A stretch of 33,765 bases of DNA from the IMG/VR virus record IMGVR_UViG_3300043449_000761, positions 1 through 33,765 of that record; one strand, given 5' to 3'. The translations under genes were made by a program, and so were the position numbers. Positions within the stretch are counted from its first letter, which is position 1. Each line of letters starts with the position of its first letter. This stretch comes from a virus. The notes below the pieces were generated by a model that searched no databases, was not told the origin of the DNA, and worked only from the letters and a program-made list of their open reading frames with translations. This document shows positions 14,695 to 22,061 of the stretch, in pieces.

Positions 14695-17157
14695 TTATTG
14701 CATCGGCGGTTGTGGAGGAACAGGTGGTACAGGAGGCTGAGGAGCCCCAGCCGGACCCTGCGGAGCAGCCCCGGGCGCTCCCGGTATCTGCATGTCTTGC
14801 TGCGCATTGGCAGCATCGTATCCCTTGAATAGAGCCTCAACTTTCTGGTCCTCATTCTGCAGAAGCAGCTTTGCCTCGTTGTTGAGCATAGCGATCTCTT
14901 TCTGAGCTCTGATCTTCTCAAGCTCGATCTCCTTCTTGTCCATGATCTCCTGTGCCTTGAGCTGCAGCTCCTTCTGCTGCATCTGGAGGACAGGGTCTTG
15001 CATCTGCTGTTGCGCCTGCTCCTGAGAAGCTTGGCTCTGGTTAGCCTGCACCAGCCTCTTGGCGGCTTCAGCCGTAAGTTTGGCCAGCTGTGCCTCAATC
15101 TGCGGCGGGAGCTTCTGCTCAGGGGGCGGGAGGGCCGCGCCCAACTGCTCCTCGACACCACGGCGGTACTGGAAGCCGACATGCTCCATCACATGAGCCA
15201 TCAGCGCGCTCTTGATTCCGTTAGCGTTCGGATTCTGCCCGACGATCTGCGCCACCTTGGGGTCGTTGATCATGCTCATGTGCACAGCAATATGTGCGTC
15301 GTGGTCCTGATCGATAAACGCCTTGGCGGGCTGCATGTTGAGAATGTTCATATTCTCAGTCACCGGGTCGGTCGGCAGCTGATCTTCTTCGGAGGAGATG
15401 ATCTTGTCCGCATCCTTGATCCCCATGACCTCCAGCATCTGACGGTGCAGCACGCTGAGGTTGTACAACCCGGGCGGAGACTGTTGAGCCAGCTGAATGG
15501 CTGCCTGATACTGAATGATCCGCTGCGCCATGGTCGATGCGTTCGGATCAGCTACCGGGATGATGACAACCCGGTCGTAGTCTTCCTGCTTTACCGACGG
15601 CTTCGCGTTGTAGTCCGGCGTGTAGTCGTACTCCGGCGCCGTATAGTCACGGACCAGCTTGGCAATGAGCTTGAACTCCTGCTCCATGGAGGCGTACACA
15701 CGCGCCTGCACTGCACTCATCACCTTGAGCGTACGCTCGAGAATTGCCAGCGTGGTGCCTACTGGCGCCTCGCCGTTCATCTCGTTCAGCTTCACATCGG
15801 TTACCGCTGCCAGCCTGCGGCCTTCTTCCACTACATTCTGCAGTAGCTGGAACAGGGTCTGGCTCGGCTCCTTGTAAGGGAGGGGGAGGATGTTATCCTT
15901 GATGTTGGAGGAGGGAACGTCAACATCTCTCCATTCGCCGGGCATGATGGGGGTGTCATCGCCCTTGATTCGGAGCCCCCTTGACTTGAGACCACCCGGC
16001 AGATTGCTCAGGGTGCCTGCGTCAACCAGCTGTCGCACGATTGACGTTGCTGATTTGGCGAACCCACCGATCAGGTGGATTAGACCGTAGCCGTACGCCC
16101 CGAACCCGGGGATGTACGTGTATTGTACGAAATGCTGGCGCGGCTGCTTCATCGGGTCGTCCTCGTCCCAATTTCGTCGAATGGCCAGAATCTCCTGCGT
16201 ACCCTTCTCGATGGTGACAATGTAAGGCACCGCGATCCCGGTGGGCTCTCCGTCATCATCCACGTCTTCAAAACCCTCGATATCCAGCTCAACCTGCATC
16301 TCAAGAATGCGGTAGCGGTCATCGTGAATGGCCTCGTACCCTTCAGCCTCATCCTTGCGCTTCTGGACATCATCGAGCTCTTTGCTCGGCTCCCCAAGGT
16401 CAATATCCCGGTAGAACCCACTGTACTGCAGCTTCCGCACGTCGTTCTTAGTCTTACGCATAATGTGCGTGACACGCGGTGCGCTACGCGCATCCGAGGC
16501 CCCATACGGAATGATTAAATCTTCCGCGGGTACGAACATACTCACCTGACGATTTAGCGTCGGGTCGAAGTAGACCTTCTTGAACGCTGCCCCGGCCAGT
16601 GACAGGGACCACAGCATCTTCTCGTGCTCCGGCCTGAACTCCACCATCTTCTCAGTGAGCTGGTAGTTCATATCCTCGACCACACGCGCCGCAGCCTGCT
16701 CGGTCTCCTTGTCCTCCTTACCGACGATCTTGGCCTTCACCGGACCCATGGCCGGGAAAGTCTCCGCGATCATCTCCGACTGGAACCTTATCGCCGCCTC
16801 CGTCAGTATGGGGTGGAACACCCCACAGGCTCCGCTCCACGGCTCACTGCGCTCCTCAATCTTGAGGCCCAGCAGGTCCAACCCATCGATGTAGGTTTTC
16901 TCCCAGTCCTTGCGCGACATCCTGTCGTTATCAAAGTCCTCCAGCAGGTCAGCAGCCAGCGACTGCATGACGCTTTCATCAACATAATCAGCGAGGTTGG
17001 CATCGAAAGATGGCTCTTTCTCCATCTCCACATCGACGCTCATCTCCTCCTCACCGTCGTCCGGGCCTATGGTTACTTCAATAGGCTCATCTTGATCTTC
17101 AGAGAAAAACGGTGACTGCGGAAGCAGTGCCTTGTCGATATTGGAGGGTGCGGTCAT
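14695..17157 (-). CDS. Portal protein (P22-like)
   Basis: 820 residues. The N-terminus is acidic, followed by the portal core: SRKDWEKTYIDGLDLLGLK, SGACGVFHPILTEAAIRFQ and MIAETFPAMGPVKAKIVGKE, with EHEKMLWSLSLAGAAFKKVY and then RVTHIMRKTKNDVRKLQYSG. The tail region has QARVYASMEQEFKLIAKLVRDY. The last ~200 residues are a Gln/Glu/Lys coiled coil and then a Pro/Gly/Ala-rich tail (PQGPAGAPQPPVPP), which may be disordered. Portals form the dodecameric ring through which DNA enters and leaves, binding terminase during packaging. The core order resembles P22 portal types. It is at the right place in the late operon. Confidence 0.9.
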   Translation of the reverse strand: MTAPSNIDKALLPQSPFFSEDQDEPIEVTIGPDDGEEEMSVDVEMEKEPSFDANLADYVDESVMQSLAADLLEDFDNDRMSRKDWEKTYIDGLDLLGLKIEERSEPWSGACGVFHPILTEAAIRFQSEMIAETFPAMGPVKAKIVGKEDKETEQAAARVVEDMNYQLTEKMVEFRPEHEKMLWSLSLAGAAFKKVYFDPTLNRQVSMFVPAEDLIIPYGASDARSAPRVTHIMRKTKNDVRKLQYSGFYRDIDLGEPSKELDDVQKRKDEAEGYEAIHDDRYRILEMQVELDIEGFEDVDDDGEPTGIAVPYIVTIEKGTQEILAIRRNWDEDDPMKQPRQHFVQYTYIPGFGAYGYGLIHLIGGFAKSATSIVRQLVDAGTLSNLPGGLKSRGLRIKGDDTPIMPGEWRDVDVPSSNIKDNILPLPYKEPSQTLFQLLQNVVEEGRRLAAVTDVKLNEMNGEAPVGTTLAILERTLKVMSAVQARVYASMEQEFKLIAKLVRDYTAPEYDYTPDYNAKPSVKQEDYDRVVIIPVADPNASTMAQRIIQYQAAIQLAQQSPPGLYNLSVLHRQMLEVMGIKDADKIISSEEDQLPTDPVTENMNILNMQPAKAFIDQDHDAHIAVHMSMINDPKVAQIVGQNPNANGIKSALMAHVMEHVGFQYRRGVEEQLGAALPPPEQKLPPQIEAQLAKLTAEAAKRLVQANQSQASQEQAQQQMQDPVLQMQQKELQLKAQEIMDKKEIELEKIRAQKEIAMLNNEAKLLLQNEDQKVEALFKGYDAANAQQDMQIPGAPGAAPQGPAGAPQPPVPPVPPQPPMQ

Positions 17158-17165
17158 GTGGGTAC

Positions 17166-17771
17166 CTATCTTTTTCTAAGCTTCGGTGTTTGCATGGCTT
17201 CTTGTAAAGTCATGCCTAGTTTATTTAGTCGCCATGATATCACTTGGACGCTGTGCCCTGATATTTCTGCAGCCTGAGTAAGCGTAAGCCCATCCATAAC
17301 CACATTAGTCCGCCTATTGTTGGCGTTCTGTTTTCTTGATACCCACTTGCAATTTTCTGGTGAGTACCCTTTTTCGTTATCCGTCCTGTCTAGCTCTGCG
17401 CCTTCTGGTGGTTGGCCCATGTCTCGCAAGAATTTATTAAAATCCATCCATGACTCACACACGGTAATTCCTCTAGCGCCATAATTATGGTACGCCACGT
17501 GCTTAGGGTTAAAACAGCGCTGTTTCATTGCGCTCCACGCATAATACGCTCTAGTGTTTCTAGCTCCATGTGTAGCTCTTTTTTCGCCTTTTTCCTTCCT
17601 TAAGCACCCACAGCTTTGTGTAGACTTCATGCTATCAAAACGAACAAAACACTCATTTCCGCAAGAGCACTTGCATACCCAACCACCTACTCCGTTGCGT
17701 CCTTTTGCTGTCCTTATTAGCGTCAATCTTCCGTGTGTGTCTCCTGCTTCTCTTCTAATTCTATTAACCAT
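17166..17771 (-). CDS. HNH homing endonuclease with N-terminal zinc cluster
   Basis: 201 residues. Cys33, Cys35, Cys37, Cys54 and Cys56 (CKCSCGN and SCGC) form a probable zinc-binding module. The HNH-type core is residues ~95-155: YHNYGARGITVCESWMDF, then LDRTDNEKGYSPENCKW and RKQNANNRRTN. A C-terminal helix-turn-helix-like module (LTLTQAAEISGHSVQVISWR) resembles the DNA-binding repeats of such enzymes. The ATG at 17771 lies 49 bases inside the end of the DUF3310 gene, with AGGTG upstream. It ends eight bases before the portal start. It is a free-standing mobile element in the packaging module. The family call is firm; activity is untested. Confidence 0.85.
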   Translation of the reverse strand: MVNRIRREAGDTHGRLTLIRTAKGRNGVGGWVCKCSCGNECFVRFDSMKSTQSCGCLRKEKGEKRATHGARNTRAYYAWSAMKQRCFNPKHVAYHNYGARGITVCESWMDFNKFLRDMGQPPEGAELDRTDNEKGYSPENCKWVSRKQNANNRRTNVVMDGLTLTQAAEISGHSVQVISWRLNKLGMTLQEAMQTPKLRKR

Positions 17772-18100
17772 CGTAAATACACCTGCGCTTTTTTGTAGTC
17801 TTCTACACCACCTTTGTGGTCCGCCCTACTTAAATACTTAAGTAGGTTTCCTACATAGTACCCTTTAAGTTGCGCAGGTGTCAACTTAGCCCTGATGTAA
17901 TCTATTACTTCGATACCACCGGAAGTGTAGTGGTTCGGGTGGTCTACCGAGTTTGCTACCTTTATCTTCGGTTTTTCTGGAAATGTCTGCATCGCATCCA
18001 ATTCTCGCAACTGTTGACGAAGGCGACCATTCTCAACACCGAGCTCCTCGGGCCATCCGCTCAACATATCTTCGCTCTCACACAACTTTTCCTGCTTCAT
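17723..18100 (-). CDS. DUF3310 protein (T7 gp1.7-like nucleotide kinase family)
   Basis: 125 residues from MKQEKLCESEDMLSGWPEEL at 18100, chosen because a strong GAGGGGAG site stands right upstream; the longer frame up to 18130 overlaps the terminase gene. Residues ~52-115 hold the DUF3310 signature: DHPNHYTSGGIEVIDYIRAK, YYVGNLLKYLSRADHKGG and EDYKKAQVYLRWLIELE. In T7, gp1.7 phosphorylates thymidylate-type nucleotides; other members are less well studied. It would act on the nucleotide pool. Its place in the late packaging module is unusual. Family confidence is high, activity is inferred. Confidence 0.85.
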   Translation of the reverse strand: MKQEKLCESEDMLSGWPEELGVENGRLRQQLRELDAMQTFPEKPKIKVANSVDHPNHYTSGGIEVIDYIRAKLTPAQLKGYYVGNLLKYLSRADHKGGVEDYKKAQVYLRWLIELEEKQETHTED

Positions 18101-18126
18101 GTCTCCCCTCAGATGGATGTAGATGT

Positions 18127-19665
18127 TCAATAGTAGGACGCCTTTCGTGAGCGATAGAGGCCGTAGTCCTCTTCCAGCTTGTCACTGGCGGTGCCAATGA
18201 ACCCACCGGAGCGGAATCGCTGGAGGGCCAGCGTAGTTGCGTCCACAAAGTCGTCGTGTTTCCCGGCAGGGAATGAGGCCATTTCATCGATCAGCTCTTC
18301 AGCCCACCGTGTTTTCGGCGCCCAGACCTTGCCTGAGGCGAATATATCCGCTACCGCGTTCAATCTTGTGATCTTGTCGTTGCCTCGGGACGGCGTGTAC
18401 TCCTGCACGGGGATACCCATCCGCCGCATTTCATAAATCAGCGGGGCGCCGGATGCCTTCTTTTCGATAATTACCGAATCAGGCTCCCATTCCGCGTACA
18501 TATCGCGCAATCTGGCCTTCAAATCAGGAAATTCGAGCCTCGCCCGGTACGCTTCGAGCAACATCAGGTTCGGCTGGTCCCCATCTTCCGGGTTTTCCCA
18601 CACGCCGAACACGACAAAAGCACTGTAGTCGGCACTTGTCTTGGCTTCAAACGCGGTATCGAGCGCCATAATGATGAAATCGGGGTCTGGAGGGTTCTTG
18701 TGCTTCCATTCCTGCCACCACTCGCGCTTCACGATGGCGTTTGCCTCCGATGTCGGCTGTTGCTGGTACTGAGCCTGCCATTTCTGGGGCCCAATTTCGT
18801 TTTTAACCGCCTCCAGCTCCGGCAGGGCCCAGAATTCAGGCCAAAGCGGCTTGCCGCTCGGCAAAATCGCCGGAAATTCGATCACTTCCCACTTGTCACC
18901 GCCGATCTTGGCGCTATGCTCAAGAATTTGCCCCGTCAGATCCCGCAGGGACCACCGCGTCATAACGATAATGATGGCTCCGCCCGGCTGCAGACGCTGC
19001 CGAGGTCCTGAGGTGTACCAGCTGAACACCTTGTCGTAGATATCCGGGTTGAACTGAGCTAATACGGCTTCCCCTTCAGAATGGGGATCGTCAATGATAA
19101 GAAGGTCAGCACCGCGGCCAGTAACAGTACCACCGACACCAGAAGCAAAATACTCGCCGTTATGATTAGTGTTCCAGCGTCCCGCAGCCTTTGAGTCAGT
19201 GCGTAGCTCCAACTCTGGAAATATTCTCTTATAGTCAGCACTGTCTACTAAGTTACGTACTTTACGACCGAAGCCTTCAGCCAGCTCAGCCGTGTTGGAG
19301 ATCTGCATAATCTTCTTCTTGGGGTACTGCCCAAGGAACCACGCAGGGAGGAGGTAAGAGGCGAACTCGGACTTAGTGTGTCGAGGACCTAGGTTAATAA
19401 TTACACGCTTTTTCTCGCCTCGGGCGACAGCCTCGAAGAGCTTAGCGATTCTCCTGTGGTGAGCACCGGATATGAAATCCGGCCAAACCTGCTGAACGAA
19501 GTGAATGAAATCGGTCTTTGCCTTGACTCGGTCGCGCCTTGTGTTCAGCTCATCGAGCATGTCCAGCAGGCGCTTCTGCTCTTCCTTGGGCGCATTGGCC
19601 AGCATCTCCTCCAGAACTTCTGGGGGTACTACATCAAGGAAAGACCCGAAATCGGCGTCCATCAC
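18127..19665 (-). CDS. terL: Terminase large subunit (ATPase and nuclease)
   Basis: 512 residues. The ATPase half has an N-terminal adenine-type region (FIHFVQQVWPDFISG), a Walker A-like loop at 92-99 (LGPRHTKS), Walker B at 188-193 (LLIIDD followed by PHSE) and the coupling segment VMTRWSLRD (234-242). The nuclease half has Asp336 (IMALDTAFE), Glu401 (VIIEKKASG) and an Asp pair at 471-472 (GKHDDFVDATTLAL), the expected RNase H-like metal site. It powers DNA translocation into the prohead and cuts the concatemer. The start overlaps the small-subunit stop by four bases (ATGA). Confidence 0.95.
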   Translation of the reverse strand: MMDADFGSFLDVVPPEVLEEMLANAPKEEQKRLLDMLDELNTRRDRVKAKTDFIHFVQQVWPDFISGAHHRRIAKLFEAVARGEKKRVIINLGPRHTKSEFASYLLPAWFLGQYPKKKIMQISNTAELAEGFGRKVRNLVDSADYKRIFPELELRTDSKAAGRWNTNHNGEYFASGVGGTVTGRGADLLIIDDPHSEGEAVLAQFNPDIYDKVFSWYTSGPRQRLQPGGAIIIVMTRWSLRDLTGQILEHSAKIGGDKWEVIEFPAILPSGKPLWPEFWALPELEAVKNEIGPQKWQAQYQQQPTSEANAIVKREWWQEWKHKNPPDPDFIIMALDTAFEAKTSADYSAFVVFGVWENPEDGDQPNLMLLEAYRARLEFPDLKARLRDMYAEWEPDSVIIEKKASGAPLIYEMRRMGIPVQEYTPSRGNDKITRLNAVADIFASGKVWAPKTRWAEELIDEMASFPAGKHDDFVDATTLALQRFRSGGFIGTASDKLEEDYGLYRSRKASYY

Positions 19666-20159
19666 AGCACTCTCTCTGCTACGCCTTCGATGGTCTTCAT
19701 GCTGGTGTAACGCTCAAGCGCTTTGCGCAGGGCGCCTTCCAACTCCTCGGTAGATTTGTGCGTCACGCTGACATCCACCTTCTGATCCATCAGACCCACG
19801 GCACTTGTCTTGGCGAGAGTGTCCAACGCGGGTTTGCTGATCTTGGGGTCCAGATCATTGGCTTGCTCGAAGAGCTTGGTCAGAACGAAGTTCTGCCACT
19901 GCGTCTTGGTGACCGGCAGGTCGAAATTGTATTGGCCGAGATGCTTCTCGAGATACCGCTGCGCGGCATAGGACGGAGGGGGTGTGACTTTCTTGCCTTC
20001 GGTTTTGGTCTGCTCGATCCAGTCCTTATCCTGCTCGTTCAGGACAATGGCATCCTCTTCGCGAGTGTTGAGCTTTTGAAACTCAAGATCAGCGAACACA
20101 GCTGATACGTCAGCAGTTGGTAGACCTAACGGTACGTCGAATTGTGGATTCTTAGGCAT
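19662..20159 (-). CDS. Terminase small subunit candidate
   Basis: 165 residues starting MPKNPQFDVPLGLPTADVSA at 20159; a longer frame up to 20216 would run through the promoter. It is mostly helical, with YAAQRYLEKHLGQYNFDLPV and FVLTKLFEQANDLDPKISKP. The C-terminal part (ALDTLAKTSAVGLMDQKVDV, then a charged helix) resembles the end of several phage small terminases. It is the first gene of the late operon, directly before terL. Small terminases recognise the packaging site and regulate the motor. There is no strong Shine-Dalgarno site before it; a weak GGTTCTCCG lies upstream. Confidence 0.65.
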   Translation of the reverse strand: MPKNPQFDVPLGLPTADVSAVFADLEFQKLNTREEDAIVLNEQDKDWIEQTKTEGKKVTPPPSYAAQRYLEKHLGQYNFDLPVTKTQWQNFVLTKLFEQANDLDPKISKPALDTLAKTSAVGLMDQKVDVSVTHKSTEELEGALRKALERYTSMKTIEGVAERVL

Positions 20160-20188
20160 GTGCAGGCTACGGAGAACCAGAGGTTGCA

Positions 20189-20216
20189 AGAATATATAGG
20201 CTAAAAAAATTGTCAA
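20189..20216 (-). promoter_or_regulatory. Sigma70-type promoter for the late operon
   Basis: On the minus strand a perfect TTGACA (20216-20211) is followed, after 16 bases, by TATTCT (20194-20189). Transcription would start near 20182, ~22 bases before the small terminase ATG. This is the only strong promoter-like pair I found for the whole late block, which suggests that host RNA polymerase reads it, alone or with a phage factor. Confidence 0.75.
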
Positions 20217-20390
20217 GGGGGAGTGTCTTTTTGATGACGGGGGTGTTTTGGGGAAACGTACTTTAACTAAACATACAAATTAGTGAGATTTTAAAAATTT
20301 TTGGTAGTTGTTTGAGTGGAATAGTGTGCGGTGGAAGTTCGGGACTCCGAACTGGTATCGGGGGCTCCCCGGAGGGGTGGGGGTTTCAAA

Positions 20391-20406
20391 GTAACACCTG
20401 TGTGAC
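20391..20406. promoter_or_regulatory. Degenerate palindrome related to the GTAACAC family
   Basis: GTAACACCTGTGTGAC carries one exact half-site (GTAACAC) and one changed half-site (GTGTGAC), with a two-base centre instead of one. It is 100 bases upstream of the 247-aa gene. It could be a weak copy of the operator-like palindrome found five times elsewhere, or chance. Confidence 0.35.
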
Positions 20407-20464
20407 GCAAACGAAACGCGGAATAACGTACAAGAATGTAAAACATGGTAAAATGTACCCACGT

Positions 20465-20481
20465 TCCGAGATTGTCTCGGA
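20465..20481. promoter_or_regulatory. Perfect inverted repeat before the 247-aa gene
   Basis: TCCGAGA, a TTG spacer, then TCTCGGA: seven-base arms with no mismatch. It ends about ten bases before the RBS (GAGGT) of the gene at 20507. It could be an operator bound by a dimeric repressor or a stem in the 5' leader that affects translation. No similar repeat was noticed elsewhere in the window. Confidence 0.55.
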
Positions 20482-20506
20482 GCGATTAGCAAAGAGGTTA
20501 AACACT

Positions 20507-21250
20507 ATGTCTACTAATACTTCATTCGTTCCTTCAATGGCTGTTACTGGCGAAGACGTTCGAGTCTACGACCAACAAGCCGTCTGGACTAACATAGCAG
20601 AGCGATACGACCTAGGTGAGATGGCAAGCCAAGCCGTCAAGAAATCCCTAGTCGATATCAATTCATTCATGCGAGAGGCGAAGATTGCTAAGGCTGAATG
20701 GTCTGGGGACGCTCGAGTCAAGGGCTCGATTCCCTACTATCTGACAACCACGTGGAAGGCGCTGGCTCTGCCTCTTGAGAAGTCCGGTGAGAAACGCATC
20801 CCATGGGACAAGCTAGACAAGGCCACGCGGGACAGCATCTCATCTGTTATTCGGAATCGCGTGTCTCTGGTCAAGAAATGCTACGAGGCAGGGGAAGCGC
20901 TTCAATTCTTTAACCACGATAGCCAGAAAAAAACCACGCCTATCGACCTAATCACTGGTGAGGCCAAGCAAGTCGAGGGCAAGTCTGGCGGAACGCCACG
21001 CAAGCAAGCCGTCAAGCAAGCCGGGTATTGGATTAGCAAGGCCTTGCAAGCCGAGGGCGCTTTGGTTGTCCTTCAGAAGCTAGACCTGCTCATCTCTGGC
21101 ATGGATCAGGATGCGATTGACGCTTTGGACACCACGATAGTTCGAGACCTTTTGATTGACGCTTGCGTTATGGCTAAGCACCTATCGGCAGATGATGCTA
21201 CGAAGCTAAAAGAGGAGCTCACCTTGACCGAGGGCGCTAAGGATGAATAA
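20507..21250 (+). CDS. Unknown 247-aa protein, first rightward gene
   Basis: 247 residues starting MSTNTSFVPSMAVTGEDVRV at the ATG at 20507, with GAGGT eight bases upstream; the frame is open further upstream but without a good start. It is mostly helical, with YDLGEMASQAVKKSLVDINSF, SGEKRIPWDKLDKATRDSIS and ISSVIRNRVSLVKKCYEAGE, then a Lys/Gln-rich loop (GKSGGTPRKQAVKQAGYWIS). No membrane span and no catalytic motif stand out. It forms its own transcription unit, ending at a strong terminator at 21328. I do not recognise the family; the charged, helical nature suits a DNA- or protein-binding early factor. Confidence 0.75.
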   Translation: MSTNTSFVPSMAVTGEDVRVYDQQAVWTNIAERYDLGEMASQAVKKSLVDINSFMREAKIAKAEWSGDARVKGSIPYYLTTTWKALALPLEKSGEKRIPWDKLDKATRDSISSVIRNRVSLVKKCYEAGEALQFFNHDSQKKTTPIDLITGEAKQVEGKSGGTPRKQAVKQAGYWISKALQAEGALVVLQKLDLLISGMDQDAIDALDTTIVRDLLIDACVMAKHLSADDATKLKEELTLTEGAKDE

Positions 21251-21320
21251 GGACGTTCTGATTATGATCGCTCTGGCTATCGCCTACGCAATCGCTTGCA
21301 ACGATAGCTTCCCCTACTAA
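21243..21320 (+). CDS. Possible 25-aa hydrophobic peptide
   Basis: An in-frame ATG at 21243, overlapping the stop of the 247-aa gene, opens a 25-residue frame (MNKDVLIMIALAIAYAIAC, then NDSFPY) that ends eight bases before the terminator stem. It has one hydrophobic segment and a Cys that could be a lipobox-type residue (AIAC). The GAGG-like base run before the ATG is weak. It may be a small membrane peptide translated by coupling, or a chance frame. Confidence 0.35.
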   Translation: MNKDVLIMIALAIAYAIACNDSFPY

Positions 21321-21327
21321 CCTACAG

Positions 21328-21358
21328 GGAGTCGGCCTTCGGGTCGGCTCCCTTTTTT
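21328..21358 (+). terminator. Intrinsic terminator after the 247-aa gene
   Basis: GGGAGTCGGCC, a TTCG tetraloop and GGTCGGCTCCC pair over eleven positions (two G-T wobbles) and are followed by TTTTTT. It ends the 20507 transcription unit before the long non-coding region. Confidence 0.9.
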
Positions 21359-21483
21359 GCGCCTGAAATTTGGCAGTATGCGTAGGGCTTGCGCCCTATG
21401 AGACCAGTTCTTAATTGACCGCGTTTATGCGAGGCGCCAGCAAATGTATGGAGCGGGTGGGATGGTTCCGAATCGGGTGGAAT

Positions 21484-21498
21484 GTAACACCGTGTTAC
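21484..21498. promoter_or_regulatory. Palindrome GTAACACCGTGTTAC, copy 1
   Basis: Seven-base arms around one central base. It lies in the long non-coding region, 126 bases before the second copy. The same arms occur, with C or G as the centre, at four more places in intergenic DNA. A dimeric DNA-binding protein is the likely reader. Confidence 0.7.
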
Positions 21499-21613
21499 GT
21501 TGCGGGGCGCAACGTGGGAACGGGTTTCTGCAGGTAGCGCAGATGGTCGCGTCTAGGGAAAGATAACCTGCCTCGGGGCAGGTTGGGAGCAGGGTTTGGA
21601 GGGTCAGGATAGC

Positions 21614-21634
21614 AACGTAACACCGTGTTACGTT
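21614..21634. promoter_or_regulatory. Palindrome, copy 2, longest perfect arms
   Basis: The core GTAACACCGTGTTAC at 21617-21631 is extended here to ten-base arms (AACGTAACAC and GTGTTACGTT) around a central C. It is the most complete copy seen, in the same non-coding region as copy 1. Confidence 0.75.
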
Positions 21635-21932
21635 AGGCCCCTACAGGGCGCAGAGTGTGCTGTCGTAAGCTCAATAGTCATATATGCAGGGGAGGGGCTT
21701 CGGTCGCAGAGTCAGCAGTGGTGCGGGATGTGAGTCGATTATTATTATTATTGATAGTTCTTATAAATATATATAACCCCCTGAAATTTCATTTTTTTCG
21801 CTCTCCTCCCTCCAGAAAAAAAAGAGTATAAATAGCTTTATAGTTTTCATAAAGACCGCTAACTAATCCTACTTCACACGCTACGCACCGCGTCACGCCT
21901 CACTCTGCGACATTCACTTGACTCCTGCACAT

Positions 21933-22061
21933 ATGACTATTAGCATTACGACCGTACGCTCTGTTCTGGGTAAGGGGTCCATTCCGCGACCTTTTATATA
22001 TGTCGTACATCCAGTAACCACGGGCCTCAGGGCCTTTTACGACCAAACGGAAATTATATGA
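21933..22061 (+). CDS. Possible 42-aa leader protein
   Basis: An ATG at 21933 opens a 42-residue frame (MTISITTVRSVLGKGSIPRP, ending AFYDQTEII) whose stop overlaps the start of the 343-aa gene by four bases (ATGA). The overlap suggests translational coupling, but there is no clear Shine-Dalgarno site before it. Possible leader peptide. No family recognised. Confidence 0.35.
   Translation: MTISITTVRSVLGKGSIPRPFIYVVHPVTTGLRAFYDQTEII

Larger units (their letters stand above)
20160..20506. other. Divergent intergenic region between late and early transcripts
   Basis: About 350 bases without a convincing gene, separating the leftward late operon from the rightward 247-aa gene. It contains the strong minus-strand promoter at 20189-20216, an AT-rich block near 20265-20310, a hairpin with arms AGTTCGG (20336-20342) and CCGAACT (20347-20353), a loose relative of the palindrome family at 20391-20406 and a perfect inverted repeat at 20465-20481 just before the RBS of the 247-aa gene. 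I see no clear consensus promoter for the plus strand. This is likely a regulatory switch region. Confidence 0.7.
21359..21932. other. Non-coding region with palindromes, hairpins and an AT-rich block (possible origin or regulatory hub)
   Basis: About 570 bases with no supported gene. It holds a hairpin (TAGGGC at 21383, loop TTGC, GCCCTA), two copies of GTAACACCGTGTTAC (21484 and 21617), a strong stem (AACCTGCC, loop TCGG, GGCAGGTT, 21565-21584), and then an AT-rich stretch from about 21735 to 21865 (TTATTATTATTATTG, ATATATATAA, TATAAATAG). Repeated palindromes beside an AT-rich region are a usual feature of phage replication origins, but also of promoter hubs. The sequence alone does not decide which. 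Confidence 0.55.

Noticed and set aside
14998-15846. Long open frame (282 codons) on the plus strand inside the portal gene
   Set aside because: It lies wholly opposite the portal coding sequence, has no ribosome-binding site of note, and its translation is a Leu/Arg/His-rich shadow of GC-rich codons.
21452-21541. 29-codon ATG frame in the non-coding region
   Set aside because: No ribosome-binding site, runs through palindrome copy 1, odd composition.
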